A program made the position numbers and the translations under genes. A stretch of DNA of 64,000 bases from the NCBI GenBank assembly GCA_947247005.1, contig OX365948.1:34972601-35036600 (forward strand), in the 5' to 3' direction. Source of the DNA: Spisula solida. Its lineage: Eukaryota; Mollusca; Bivalvia; Venerida; Mactridae. Of this stretch, positions 52,301 to 61,721 are shown in pieces. The first letter of the stretch is position 1. Each line of letters opens with the position of its first letter. The notes below the pieces were generated by a model, which saw only the letters and a list, made by a program, of their open reading frames with translations, searched no databases and had not been told where the DNA came from.

Positions 52301-55300
52301 GTACAGTAGAAATGGTATTGGTAAATGTATCTAGGCATAGGTAGTCAGCATATACCCTATTACTCCCCTAGTCAGTTCAACTTTATCATTGTTTACCTAA
52401 GAAAGGCGCACATCGACAATTGGAGTGCCTGTTACATCGCTTGCTTTTATTATTCACTCAAATGCTGCGTAACGGGTATCAGCATGTAGCTAATACATTT
52501 TTCTTTCAGTGTTTATCAACACTTCAGTCCTAAAATACACACCCTTTACATAACATAAGCAAGAATCGTGAACTTGTCAGGCCGGCAAATTTTACGACAA
52601 ATGGAAATGGCCGAGCTTTCATGATTGAACATCTATGGTATATGCAACATCCAGTCTAGCCAATCAAATGTTGCTTTGAATACTGTTGAGGTCGCAAGGT
52701 TATCAGAATTCCTACAAATATTTTTTAATCAACTATCTAGATAAAGGTTGCGGTATTAATTTGGCATGTGAGGTAAATTATTTAGTTACAATAACTGTAA
52801 GGATGCGCTGCAATGTCTGTTTGTGAAGTATAAATACTGTTTGACGACAAAATTCACGATTACAAGCGTGAAAATCGTGATTCTACTGAATACAAATATT
52901 GTTAACCTGGGTCAGGAATTAATTTTTCGTGATTCTGGCATTCGTTGTGTAAAGTGTGTGTATTTAAGCTCTGAAGTGTTAATATATCCTGAAGGTTAAA
53001 TATATTAGCTGCATGATGGTACCTGTAACATTGCATTTGACTGAATAATAAACATACACCGCTCATATGTGACTGGCACTTGAATAATCGGCAATTCTTG
53101 TTTGTGACCCTATATATAAATAGGTAAACAGTGGTAAAATCTGATTTGGCGGTTAGTCCTAATAGGATACGTGCTGACTGTCTATGTATCTAGGTTCATA
53201 TACATGTACCATTTTCTACCTCTTCATTCTAAGTATCTTAGCAAGGGTATATAACTAGCACATTCAAACCACATTTAGCAACAATATCTTTGATATTCAT
53301 TCAAAATAGGAGCAGATGAGCAGGTCCAGTCGACATTTACAGCACAGAAATTCTTTTGAAAATATAACTGAATAAAAATGTCAGGACTGCATGGGTAGCT
53401 TAAATAAGGGAATATTATATACTGAATGAGAGAGAGATAACCAATCACATGCTAACAAAATCATCCATACCATTGGTACAGAAATGTGTGACATTAAATA
53501 CATATACACCATTACTGACTAATGACAAATACTTCTGTACAAGACAATAAAGACGAGAGTTGTGTTAATTTGTAGACCCTGTATAAATGTCCGTAACCTT
53601 TGCTATATATAGCCTAGACACACAATTATATAGGCCCTAAATTATATGATTATATACTGTGGCCCCTAAAGCAGCACGACTAGTTATATGAAAAGGTGCT
53701 ATAAAACGAGAAAGACTAGATTACGTATAAATGATAAAATATTGACAACACAATTAACATACAAACATAACAGGACACTTTTTTAGTAAAATTTACAATT
53801 AAGTAGTTTCAGTACACGACAATATCGTACGATTAGGGCCAAATAAATAAGTTCATAGACAATCATCCCTAATCACACCCCAGCTCCTATATCCCATGCT
53901 GCCGCAGACCCTTGTTTTATTTACTTTAAAAACAACCAATATACTGTAAAAATGTTTTTAGCTATGAAAAGAAATTACTTCAGTCAGAATCATATCCTAA
54001 AACACCATCTTGAATTATTGCAAACTTTTTATTACCCTACCCTCAAAATGTTTTAATCTTAACCCACTTTTTTTTATAAATATAATATATTGGGATGATA
54101 ATCTAACACAATATTTATTATGGCCTTATTATTTGTAAGTACAGGAGAAGTTATTTTAACACAAAGATTGGTTAAATATTGTCAGTTTCCTTCTTTTTCT
54201 TCAAATGGGCATAAAAATATCACTTAAATATTGGAACAATTCATATAATGAAGCTGGATATTATAACGGTACATTTTGAATATTATTCACATCAATATGC
54301 AGCAAAAATGCAACAGGGTATAACAGAAACTAAATGCTGACTACTTATATCACTTACATCTCTGTTAGGTCGGAGAGCGGACACAAACTCGTGATAATCA
54401 ATATAACCATCACCATCTCGGTCGAATATATTGGCTACAGCCTCCATTTCCATTGGCGTAGTGTTAAATTCTGGAAACATTGTACAACCTCATTAACTTA
54501 ACACTTATACAATAATCAAACTACTTCCAACAATCAAACTACTTCAAAATAGTGAACACAAGTATCAAGTCAATGTTCACGGCTTTACTCTTATTCAGCC
54601 TCAATATTAAGACCACCTTGTTATCATGACCAGTTCTTAATACTCACACTATTATAATGGATGAATTGATCTAGTTTATCAGTTTAAAATACATTCTAAC
54701 CTGTAGATAGGCAAGTGACACAAAACTAGTTGTTTAAAACAGGTGAATTTATAATACAAATGTTAATTGGCCCATTGGGATTTAATACCACAGGCTGCAA
54801 AGGGCAGGTGGTTGCTTAATTCATTTATGACAAAGAACACATGTATTAGAATGTAATCAGAATGAATACTAAATATACAAATAGAAGCAGCTGTTAGAGT
54901 ACATACTAGATGCCATGATACCGTTGATGAATTCATCCCTCGTTACTTTACCGTCCCTGTCTCTATCTTGTCTTCGGAAGAAATCCATGATACGGGATTT
55001 GTTGTGATGCATCCATGTTAAATAACGTTTCCTCCAATCATCGAACTTGAAATTTTTCATTCTTTCAAGCTGAAAGATTATGTTATTATAGTTTACAATA
55101 ACATCACTAAATGTGTTTTACAATAGAGACAATTAATTTCAGCAAGAATTTTGGATTTAATTTCCTTCCAAGGGAGACAACAATGGTGGTACCAGCATGT
55201 TCAATTCAAGAGTAGGCATTCTCTGTTAATGTTCCGAGAGTTACTTCCCTTTGATTGTAGAGCAGCAAGTATTTATTTAACTCAAATAATTTTATTGATA

Positions 55301-58300
55301 ATTGAGGTTTCAATGAATGGAATTCAATAGACATTGATAGTACAGACAATAAATAAGGTTAATTTTTTCTTTGCTCTTAACTCTTTAGATACGACGATTC
55401 AGGTTGTTAACACATTTTATATTGCCAAATGAAAAATCCGACCAATAAATTTAAAGCATGCTAGTATTACCTCATTGAGATAATCTAATGCCTCTTGTAG
55501 ACGTCTTTGTCGTTCCATGGATGAAAGCCAGACCTGTCTCCACTTGTTATACAGTGCACCGATACGAGGGTTCTTGAAGTAGGGTTCCGGGGTCTTCCTA
55601 CCATCGTCATCTCGACCTCTCCTGTACATACAACATAAAACCTCAACTATTTAAACAATACCAGTAAATTACATTACAGGATAAAAATATGAAAACCATG
55701 AAAGAAAGAACAAATGATTTATGATCGTTGTGTGAAGTGTCTGTTTTAAATAATGATGACAGAGAGGAGACAATTACAGAAATGGACTTAACAAGGGGAA
55801 ATCACTCTACATATTGGCCTAAAATATGACTATTAGGACAACGAGTTACTATTCCTTCCAGCCATATGTACTATTATTAGATTACTGAAAACCTAGTAAT
55901 TATTCTGCGCAATTTGGTTTCGAGGAGTTCCATTCGTGAAATTAAGTCGCCGCAAAAGTGCTAAAAACATTATTATGGACACTGCAGGAAACTGAAAAAC
56001 GGAAAAATTTGTTGTCGCGAATATGCCCACGATCAGTAAAACGCTAAAGTTAGTATTCGCGACAGTAAATTGGTTTACAGTAGATAAATCTTTTACCTTG
56101 ACATTCCATATTTGACTGGAGTTGGTGTACGTCTGCCTGAGAGAGCTTTGTACATGGGTATTTGTGAAACATGCTCTCCACCCATTGATGTAGTTCTACG
56201 ACGGTCACCCTTAGTTACCAAGTCAATCTCAGGTTGTTTGGACGACATGTCATTCTGAAAGTCCTGTAAAATCAACAAAGTTTCACATAGACTCTTAAAA
56301 CACAATCACAAGTATATGGCTTTAACTGTTTGAAACTTTTATAATTTTGTCTTTCTGAAAGTGGGACTGGTCAATCATTATAAACTTAGAATCAAGTAAT
56401 ATATGACACACATGCAGCAGACTAGAGTAAGTTGAAAGGCCACTGTTTCATTGACCTATGACCTGAATTTCATTCTTCAGGTATCAACTAGACATAGTTA
56501 CCTCGGTCAAGCAATATATCCCAACGTCTCTGAAGAGGGGTACAATAATGACAGAGCTACAATCTAACATACTTGGTAAATGATAACTTACAAGATGTTC
56601 CCGAATCAGCTGGTTAATAACCTCAACATCATCAGGTATAGGTTCCGCGTTATCATTGAACAGTTTGTTCTCTGCACCATTCAACCATGCTATCAAATCT
56701 TCCAGTAGTTGATTGTTTCGTCTCATTGTTCCGAGGCCATCACGTAGCCGAGTACCTCTCTGTCTACTCCAGTTGCTAACCTGGTAAACATTAATGTTGA
56801 CAATTGTGAAAAAGCTATTAGCTGAAATATTGGTATTAAAGAGTTAAGGCCAGCAGAAGTTAGTTCTGCTTTACACTCTGTATTAAGAAGGAATATTGTC
56901 TGCTTGTTTCTCATACCCACTCTTGTGATCATGTGTAACATCTTGAATGAAATGTTGAAAGTGCTTAATAAATTTTGGAATTTATCAGTATCTTGTTTCA
57001 CAATCAACCTAAAACAGACGGGTATAAAATGTAAAGAAAGAATGAAGTCTATGTACGAAGCATGTTTTCTGAGTTCCTTATTCAAAATTCACAACAACTG
57101 AAAATGGTAATTTCTCTCAAAACTAGCAAAATTTCAGGTGAAGATTATCCTGCCAGTAAGAAGAAGCAAGATGTGTTGATTAGAACATACCTCCTCCCAG
57201 CGTGCTTTGAGTACTGACAGCCAATGTTTCAGTGTGGATACAGCATCAGGATGACATCTCTTCATGATATCCTGTCCTATATTGAGTGCTTCACGTAATA
57301 TACCTTCCTGTCTGAGGAACTCTTCTTCAAAGGTCTTGTGTTCTTCAATCTGTTTGATAACCTCATGCTCATCATCAGGTAGTACACCTTTGTAACGTAA
57401 CTGTCTCTCTGCTGACGCTAACCATGTGATCAAACCTTGGGCTTTCTTGTGGAAGTCATCAGCCTACAAGTGTCAGTGACAAAGTTTGAATTCAGACTTT
57501 ATAAGTGAAACTTTAATAATAAGACCACACTTTGCACTCTTAAAACTTGTCTTTCTATTTAATAATGTATAAATATTGAGGTACAGCAAGCATCACAGGA
57601 CAATGGACATGAGGAACGAGGTTTTCATCTTATATTCAGGTAGTGATTAGGTGGGAGTTTTACCTCATTTTCTGGTATTTAACTAACAATGCTTTTGGAT
57701 AGAGCATTTTAATTTATCTATTATACTGCAATTTATCCTAATTGATGATGTTCGATATTAAAAAAAGGTTTTGAATTTACCAGTTTCTGTGCTTGTTCAA
57801 GTCTCTCTTGTTTGTTCACACTAAGCTTACAAACACGATCCCACATTGTAGTAAGCTCGATCAACTGAGCTTGTTGTTGTGACGTGTCCTCTTCAGATTT
57901 ATCTAAAAGCTCACGAGCTCGTTTATGTACAAATGCTACATTGTTTGATCTGGCACCAAGTTCTTGTTGGAAAGCCTGCAGTGATACAATGTACAGTTAT
58001 ATTACAGTAAAACGTAACACATATATCACACATAATTATATTACACTTACATACATTTCTCATCCATACATTACTTATACAAACATAAGCATACAATACA
58101 CAAACATTACAAATAGATTTGCTTATCTAAACTAGATACTTGGTTTTGTTTTGGTGAAAGCCGATACTTGTATTAGCACATCATTAAATTTGCCAATTGC
58201 AAATGGCTATAATCGTAATAGATCTTGTACAGGTCTTCTTTGGTTGGAACAGAAGAGTGTATAGCTACTGTCACATTATACTTTCATTGGAAAAAAGAGA

Positions 58301-61300
58301 AATATGGTGAAAGCTACCTTATGTTCCTCTACCAAGTTGTTGACTGTGTCTATATCACCATGTACCATCTGATCCTCACCCAGTCCTGGTTCAACTTTAG
58401 CCAACCAGTCCAGTAATGCTTGTAATGCATCATTAAACTGTCCGGAGAATAGCAAAGCTTCCTCTAACTTCCGTTGTCTGAAGAATACAATAATCATATG
58501 AAAGAAATCTACAGACTAGTGTACAGGTTCAAATAATCTTGTATCAATGTCGCATACTGAAGATTTACATACAACGTGTATGTGGAAGTGTACACAATCT
58601 TTATAGTATCATATCAGGATTTTACTGACAGAACCACTAGGGGTCAATGGAGGGAAGGGCAGATTTTACTGACAGAACCACTAGGGGTCAATGGAGGGAA
58701 GGGCAGATTTTACTGACAGAACCACTAGGGGTCAATGGAGGGAAGGGCAGATTTTACTGACAGAACCACTAGGGGTCAATGGAGGGAAGGGCATATTTTA
58801 CTGACAGAACCACTAGGGTCAATGGAGGGAAGGGCAGATTTTACTGACAGAACCACTAGGGGTCAATGGAGGGAAGGGCAGATTTTACTGACAGAACCAC
58901 TAGGGTCAATGGAGGGAAGGGCAGATTTTACTGACAGAACCACTAGGGTCAATGGAGGGAAGGGCAGATTTTACTGACAGAATCACTAGGGGTCAATGGA
59001 GAGAAGGGCAGATTTTACTGACAGAATCACTAGGGGTCAATGGAGGGAAGAGCAGATTTTACTGACAAAACCACTAGGGGTCAATGGAGGGAAGAGCAGA
59101 TTTTACTGACAAAACCACTAGGGGTCAATAGAGGGAAGGGCAGATTTTACTGACAAAACCACTAGGGGTCAATAGAGGGAAGGGCAGATTTTACTGACAG
59201 AACCACTAGGGGTCAATAGAGGGAAGGGCAGATTTTACTGACAGCACCACTAGGGGTCAATAGAGGGAAGGGCAGATTTTACTGACAGCACCACAAGGGG
59301 TCAATGGAGGGAAGGGCAGAGTGATCATGATTGCTGAACAAGAGTAACAGAAACTACAAACCTGTCCACAGATTTTCCACATACAGCGTTCCATTTCAGT
59401 TTAAGTTGATGACACATTTCACTAAGAACAGGTACATCTTCTTCAGGAGAACGTTCCTTCAGTGAACGTCCGGCACGATTCACATTGTCATAAACTGGTT
59501 GCTTAGCACCAAGACTTTTCTGGAACTCCTTCACAAATAACAAATGTTAACAATATGAATTCAAAAATAAAAGCATTTCAACAAGTCTTTAAGTTAAAAG
59601 TTTTCATTGTTTTCAATGATTTAAGCCATAACTCTATAGAGATGTGTTGTGGTACAACTTAATGCCGATTCTTGTCTATGTCCAAGGAGTGAAGGTGATA
59701 CATAACAATTGTACTCAACAGCATTATTTGTAAGTCATTTACGGACACATTATACACTTGAATCCATCATTAAAGGTGTTGATATTGCATAATTACTGAA
59801 GCCTCAGAGCAGTGCTTACTTTCCGAAGAAACATAAAATGACCAATTTCAATTTCATTCTACAATAGCAGACACCTGAAAAATAACAACTATTTTCAAAA
59901 AAATTACCTAAAACTCTTTCAACCATATTTGATACTAAAGTTTGTAAGAATACATACCTTATGTTTGGCGATCTGACCCTTGATTTTAACCGGATCATTA
60001 CCAACAGAATGGTCAGCACTAAGATTGGTGTCCGCTTCATTTAACCAACCCATCAAGTCCTTCAACATTTCATTGAACTGAAAAAAACATCAAACGTTCA
60101 ATCACAAAATGAATACAGCACTAAACTGTACTGATAAAAACAAAGTTACACAAGTAAAATGTCCACAAATGGAAAGGAATGTATTGATATTTATTGTAAC
60201 AAGACGGGTTCATGACACAGCAAATGTCATCAACAAAGGGCTAAAACTCAATATAAATCTGAGCTAAAACTCTTGAAAATTGCATAATTAGGCTTGATAC
60301 CTTTTATTCATGTTAAGTTTTCTTGAAATCCAACCAGTGGTTAAGGAGAAAAAGCGTCTTCAAACTTTGAGCCCACAATATGCCACCCCAGCTATATTTG
60401 GGAGACATAATAATAACATATTTTCCAACAAACCTGTTCTGCTTCCTTGTAGCCACGTTCCAGATGTCGCGTCCTCTCAGCACTGCGAGAGACAATCCTT
60501 TCCCAGCGTTGTTGAACACTAGCTAGAAGGTTCTTGATAAGAATGACATCCTGTTTCTGACTGAAGTATTTCAGATGGGTACCAGTCTTGTCTAGTTTTA
60601 TCATATTCTCACGATGAATGGCGATATCTTTTTGTAGTGCCTAAAATATGATTGACTTTGCATGTAAAATTCAACCAAACAACGAAAGGGTGAAAGAGTT
60701 ATATTCCATTTGAAAGCATTTTGCTACCATTTACAGCAGCAGATTTGAATTTCCTGGAACTATATTATTTATCAACCAGTCCAAACTGGCTCCTCCACAG
60801 TAACTGATAACTTCTCCACATATGGAGAACAGAAAAACAAAACTAGCACACAAACATCTTTCCGACATCAGATTTTTGGAATTAAGTTATTTTTGACACC
60901 AGAGGGTACCATTTTTTTCAAATGCACATTCTTTTCAGACAACAATCACAAATCCTTGACTCGTGTATCTATCACCCGGCATTCAAAGGAGAAGCATACT
61001 CACCTTTTGGTCTTTGATTTGTTCCGACACATGTGCGATCACTCTACTCACAGGCTTCATATGATTCAATATTTGCTCTGTATCCGTCAACCATTCTATA
61101 AATGCATTCAAATCTGAATGGAAGTTATTGGCTTGGCTCACAGCTTGCTCTAGTTTGTCCTGTAAAGAAACAGAATAATGTAGAGTATTTAATTAAATAC
61201 GGTGAAATCATTAATGTTCATGAGAATTTAAAATTTTCATTTATGCCATTAAAGAACTCCACTACACCACAATTAATTGAGGTTTTTAACACTTTCTTCC

Positions 61301-61721
61301 CTATGTCATACACTGTTCTGATAAGAGAAGAGCTAGAACTCATGTGCAGCTTTTTGGGACAACTATTAAGAATTATTTCCCTTGATAACACGTTTAAAGT
61401 CCATTTCAATAGTTAAACTATCTCCTCTCCATACTTATTTGGCGTTGGATATGGATTAGGCTTGTGAATTGATTTATTGAGTAACTAAAGGTTAAATCCA
61501 TGAAATTGGAGAAGAATTTCGTAAAACATTTAGTTGTTGCCATTATTTACCTTTCTGTCAGCAGATCTAGTTTTCACATGTTCCCACGTCTGCTGTAAAA
61601 GTTGCATGTTCTGTTTAATGTTAGAGCTTGCTGGATCCTGACTTTTACGTATCAGTTGTGTACCGTCATTTTGAAGCCGGGACACGACTGGTTCCATATC
61701 TTGAAGCTCGTTGTGAACCTC
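37093..61721 (-). CDS. Spectraplakin (MACF1/dystonin/Shot family), 3' part, 20 exons visible
   Basis: Giant cytoskeletal linker. Family members bind actin through N-terminal CH domains and microtubules through the GAS2 domain and tail. The visible exons join without a frame break into about 1,060 residues. Residues 1-57 are the end of a spectrin repeat. Spectrin repeats follow with paired tryptophans at 80/155, 189/264, 298/372 and 406/481, plus Trp 515 of a fifth, so helix-A tryptophans are 108-109 residues apart. A linker (about 560-640) precedes EF-hands with loops at 687-698 and 723-734. The GAS2 domain spans about 755-831, then comes a Ser/Thr/Arg-rich tail with SKIP at 1050-1053. The coding order and motifs match the family closely. 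The actin-binding, plakin and most rod exons lie beyond the right edge. Splice variants are likely around the 27-bp microexon. Whether the locus is MACF1-like or dystonin-like cannot be said, as invertebrates usually have one gene. Confidence 0.95.
38032..38206 (-). CDS. Spectraplakin exon: tail segment
   Basis: Acceptor TTCAG at 38,207-38,211 and donor CCAG|GTTAGT, phase 0 to 1, 58 full codons. It begins [20 protein letters not shown] and ends [12 protein letters not shown]. Basic and Ser-rich, with no folded domain apparent. The split Ala codon joins exactly to the last exon. Confidence 0.88.
38637..38696 (-). CDS. Spectraplakin small tail exon (60 bp)
   Basis: Twenty codons reading [20 protein letters not shown], phase 0 to 0, with a strong donor (TGG|GTAAGC) and a weaker acceptor (GCTAAAG). 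Its symmetric phase means it could be skipped without a frameshift. It is the least certain tail exon because the acceptor lacks a clear pyrimidine tract. Confidence 0.72.
39178..39365 (-). CDS. Spectraplakin exon: start of C-terminal tail after GAS2
   Basis: Acceptor CTGTTTCAG, donor AAG|GTATTT, phase 1 to 0. The split Ala codon is followed by [20 protein letters not shown], the conserved segment that follows the GAS2 domain in this family, then a Ser/Gly/Tyr-rich stretch ending GPIIK. A large 8.4-kb intron separates it from the GAS2 exon. Confidence 0.93.
40643..41154. repeat. 22-bp minisatellite, about 23 copies
   Basis: The unit is like ATGGAATGGCATCTCTGAGC plus AG, with CTCT/CAAT and GATGGA/GACAGA variants. 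Minus-strand open frames at 40,531-41,095 with repeated [18 protein letters not shown] peptides come from it: three units make 66 bp, so frames persist. It lies within an intron. Confidence 0.93.
43748..44062. repeat. 17-bp minisatellite with 13-bp variants
   Basis: The unit AGGTAACATCTTTTACC alternates with GGGCAACATCCTTTACC and a shorter AGCCAATGTTACC form. The alternation gives a higher-order repeat. Intronic. Confidence 0.9.
47066..47193. mobile_element. Small inverted-repeat element (MITE-like), 128 bp
   Basis: Arms AGGGGTGGTATTCAATATTG (47,066) and the reverse complement of AATATTAAGACTACCCCT (ending 47,192) match except at about three positions over 25 bp. No target duplication is clear. 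It lies within the large intron. Confidence 0.5.
47754..47871 (-). CDS. Spectraplakin exon: GAS2 domain, second half
   Basis: Acceptor TTTTTCAG right after a GTT-rich microsatellite, donor AGAG|GTAGGT, phase 0 to 1, 39 full codons. It encodes [19 protein letters not shown], then [20 protein letters not shown], the most conserved core of the GAS2-related (GAR) microtubule-binding domain. Confidence 0.97.
47880..47955. repeat. AAC/ATC-rich microsatellite
   Basis: CAACAACAACAACAACAAC with interspersed AATAAGAAC and ATC triplets, beginning a few bases upstream (gene sense) of the GAS2 exon acceptor. Confidence 0.9.
48320..48433 (-). CDS. Spectraplakin exon: GAS2 domain, first half
   Basis: Acceptor TTATTTCAG, donor AGG|GTAAAC, phase 0 to 0, 38 codons. 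It reads [20 protein letters not shown], then [18 protein letters not shown]. The CTC cysteines fit the zinc-binding/structural Cys cluster of the GAS2 fold. It runs straight into FGDSQ of the next exon, as in the insect orthologue. Confidence 0.96.
48434..51717 (-). other. 3.3-kb spectraplakin intron
   Basis: Contains the MITE at 48,922-49,112 and a SINE-like segment near 49,595-49,665 (box-B-like GGGTTTTAATCCC on the minus strand). The open frame at 49,535-49,738 has no motif. Confidence 0.65.
48922..49112. mobile_element. TA-target MITE, 191 bp, perfect 27-bp inverted repeats
   Basis: Begins CAGGGTGTTAAAAAAGTTTG at 48,922. The last 27 bases ending at 49,112 are its exact reverse complement. 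TA flanks both sides (48,920-48,921 and 49,113-49,114). The CAGGGTGT ends and TA target are typical of Tc1/mariner-mobilised MITEs. No coding capacity. Confidence 0.9.
51718..51744 (-). CDS. Spectraplakin microexon (27 bp)
   Basis: TTTCCACAG acceptor and AAG|GTAAAT donor enclose nine codons, RTAKATSKK, in phase 0 to 0. It lies between the EF-hand exon and the GAS2 exon and would add a basic, Ser/Thr-bearing linker. Symmetric phase and tiny size suggest an optional, perhaps tissue-specific, exon. Good splice signals but no homology proof. Confidence 0.65.
51745..54357 (-). other. 2.6-kb spectraplakin intron
   Basis: AT-rich, no repeat array and no recognised exon. Confidence 0.65.
54358..54470 (-). 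CDS. Spectraplakin exon: EF-hand 2
   Basis: Acceptor TTTCCAG, donor GAT|GTAAGT, phase 1 to 0. The loop [12 protein letters not shown] has Asp/Asp/Asp/Asp/Glu at the canonical calcium positions and the invariant Gly, so it should bind Ca2+. The preceding helix reads [10 protein letters not shown]. An ATG at about 54,480 lies in the intron and is not a start. Confidence 0.96.
54471..54906 (-). other. Spectraplakin intron between EF-hand exons
   Basis: 0.44-kb phase 1 intron. It interrupts the linker between the two EF-hands at a split Lys codon (A|AA). Confidence 0.8.
54907..55069 (-). CDS. Spectraplakin exon: EF-hand 1
   Basis: Acceptor ATCTTTCAG, donor TCTA|GTATGT, phase 0 to 1, 54 full codons. 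It begins [20 protein letters not shown], a conserved helix, then [11 protein letters not shown] and the loop [12 protein letters not shown] with good calcium ligands. The family uses this EF pair next to GAS2 for calcium-linked control of microtubule binding. Confidence 0.96.
55070..55470 (-). other. Spectraplakin intron
   Basis: 0.4-kb phase 0 intron, AT-rich. Nothing else seen. Confidence 0.75.
55471..55621 (-). CDS. Spectraplakin exon: linker helix before EF-hands
   Basis: Phase 2 to 0, 50 full codons. It starts [20 protein letters not shown] and continues [20 protein letters not shown] to DYLNE. This is the last three-helix-like segment, with W-x-x-V-W and ERQRRL as in the family, leading into EF-hand 1. 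Confidence 0.93.
55622..56096 (-). other. Spectraplakin intron
   Basis: 0.47-kb phase 2 intron, splitting an Arg codon AG|G. No other feature. Confidence 0.75.
56097..56263 (-). CDS. Spectraplakin exon: end of last spectrin repeat and basic linker
   Basis: Phase 0 to 2, 55 full codons. [20 protein letters not shown] is the middle helix of the last spectrin repeat. It is followed by an Arg/Ser/Thr-rich, probably unstructured linker with [11 protein letters not shown]. The linker is basic and could be phosphorylated, but no specific site can be claimed. Confidence 0.93.
56592..56780 (-). CDS. Spectraplakin exon: spectrin repeat boundary
   Basis: Phase 0 to 0, 63 codons from [16 protein letters not shown] to INQLIREHL. 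It completes helix C of one repeat and supplies helix A of the next, with the invariant Trp in LIAWLNGAE. The ATG at its middle (MRRNN) is internal. Confidence 0.94.
57191..57463 (-). CDS. Spectraplakin exon: spectrin repeat, almost complete
   Basis: Acceptor CTTGTAG, donor GAG|GTATGT, phase 0 to 0, 91 codons. Helix A has [13 protein letters not shown], helix B starts at [14 protein letters not shown] and helix C has LKARWEE. This is the largest exon in the window. Confidence 0.95.
57781..57975 (-). CDS. Spectraplakin exon: spectrin repeat helices B-C
   Basis: Phase 0 to 0, 65 codons, starting [13 protein letters not shown], with LTTMWDRV as the helix C tryptophan and ending ERLEQAQKL. Acceptor CTGCAG and donor CTG|GTAAAT are both standard. 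Confidence 0.93.
57976..58317 (-). other. Spectraplakin intron
   Basis: 0.34-kb phase 0 intron with loosely repeated TACA/ATCA words around 58,010-58,110. No further element. Confidence 0.65.
58318..58477 (-). CDS. Spectraplakin exon: spectrin repeat helix A
   Basis: Phase 2 to 0, 53 full codons. [20 protein letters not shown] is followed by LLDWLAKVE with the conserved Trp and ends NNLVEEHK. The split Arg codon joins to the preceding exon across a minisatellite-filled intron. Confidence 0.95.
58619..59320. repeat. 44-bp minisatellite, about 16 copies, in a spectraplakin intron
   Basis: The unit reads TTTTACTGACAGAACCACTA then GGGGTCAATGGAGGGAAGGG and CAGA. Copies are nearly identical, with a few single-base and 1-bp length variants (AGGGG/AGGG). 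It fills most of the 0.88-kb intron between two spectrin exons and ends about 40 bp before the upstream exon's donor. The plus-strand open frame at 58,735-58,977 is repeat translation. Confidence 0.96.
59362..59528 (-). CDS. Spectraplakin exon: spectrin repeat helices B-C
   Basis: Phase 0 to 2, 55 full codons, [20 protein letters not shown] to VCGKSVD. It carries the helix C Trp in LKLKWNAV. The acceptor, TTTGTGAAG, is non-consensus at the C before AG but still ends in AG, and the join is supported by frame and homology. Confidence 0.92.
59529..59957 (-). other. Spectraplakin intron
   Basis: 0.43-kb phase 0 intron. The 74-codon minus-strand frame (59,816-60,040) is mainly the exon below read into the intron in the wrong frame. 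Confidence 0.75.
59958..60077 (-). CDS. Spectraplakin exon: spectrin repeat helix A
   Basis: Phase 0 to 0, 40 codons, [20 protein letters not shown] to QIAKHK, with the conserved Trp. Acceptor TTTTTTTCAG, donor AAG|GTATGT. Confidence 0.94.
60078..60433 (-). other. Spectraplakin intron
   Basis: 0.36-kb phase 0 intron. No repeats seen. Confidence 0.75.
60434..60640 (-). CDS. Spectraplakin exon: spectrin repeat helices B-C
   Basis: Phase 0 to 0, 69 codons, [16 protein letters not shown] to ERGYKEAEQ, with the helix C Trp in VQQRWERIV. Donor CAG|GTTTGT. Confidence 0.94.
60641..61003 (-). other. Spectraplakin intron
   Basis: 0.36-kb phase 0 intron. Contains a TCTCCACATATGGAGA near-palindrome at about 60,812, related to one at 44,692. 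Confidence 0.75.
61004..61159 (-). CDS. Spectraplakin exon: spectrin repeat helix A
   Basis: Phase 0 to 0, 52 codons, [20 protein letters not shown] to QIKDQK, with FIEWLTDTE as the Trp motif. Acceptor TTCTTTACAG, donor AAG|GTGAGT. Confidence 0.94.
61160..61550 (-). other. Spectraplakin intron
   Basis: 0.39-kb phase 0 intron. The 104-codon plus-strand frame 61,102-61,416 overlaps it and the exon antisense and is not a gene. Confidence 0.75.
61551..61721 (-). CDS. Spectraplakin exon: spectrin repeat helices B-C (first visible exon)
   Basis: Phase 0 to 0, 57 codons, [20 protein letters not shown] to TRSADRK, with the helix C Trp in LLQQTWEHV. It is the rightmost exon I could find. The preceding exon must end in phase 0 and lies beyond 64,000 or was missed. 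Confidence 0.93.

Noticed and set aside
58735..58977. 80-codon plus-strand repeat protein ([12 protein letters not shown])
   Set aside because: Translation of the intronic 44-bp minisatellite, antisense to the gene.
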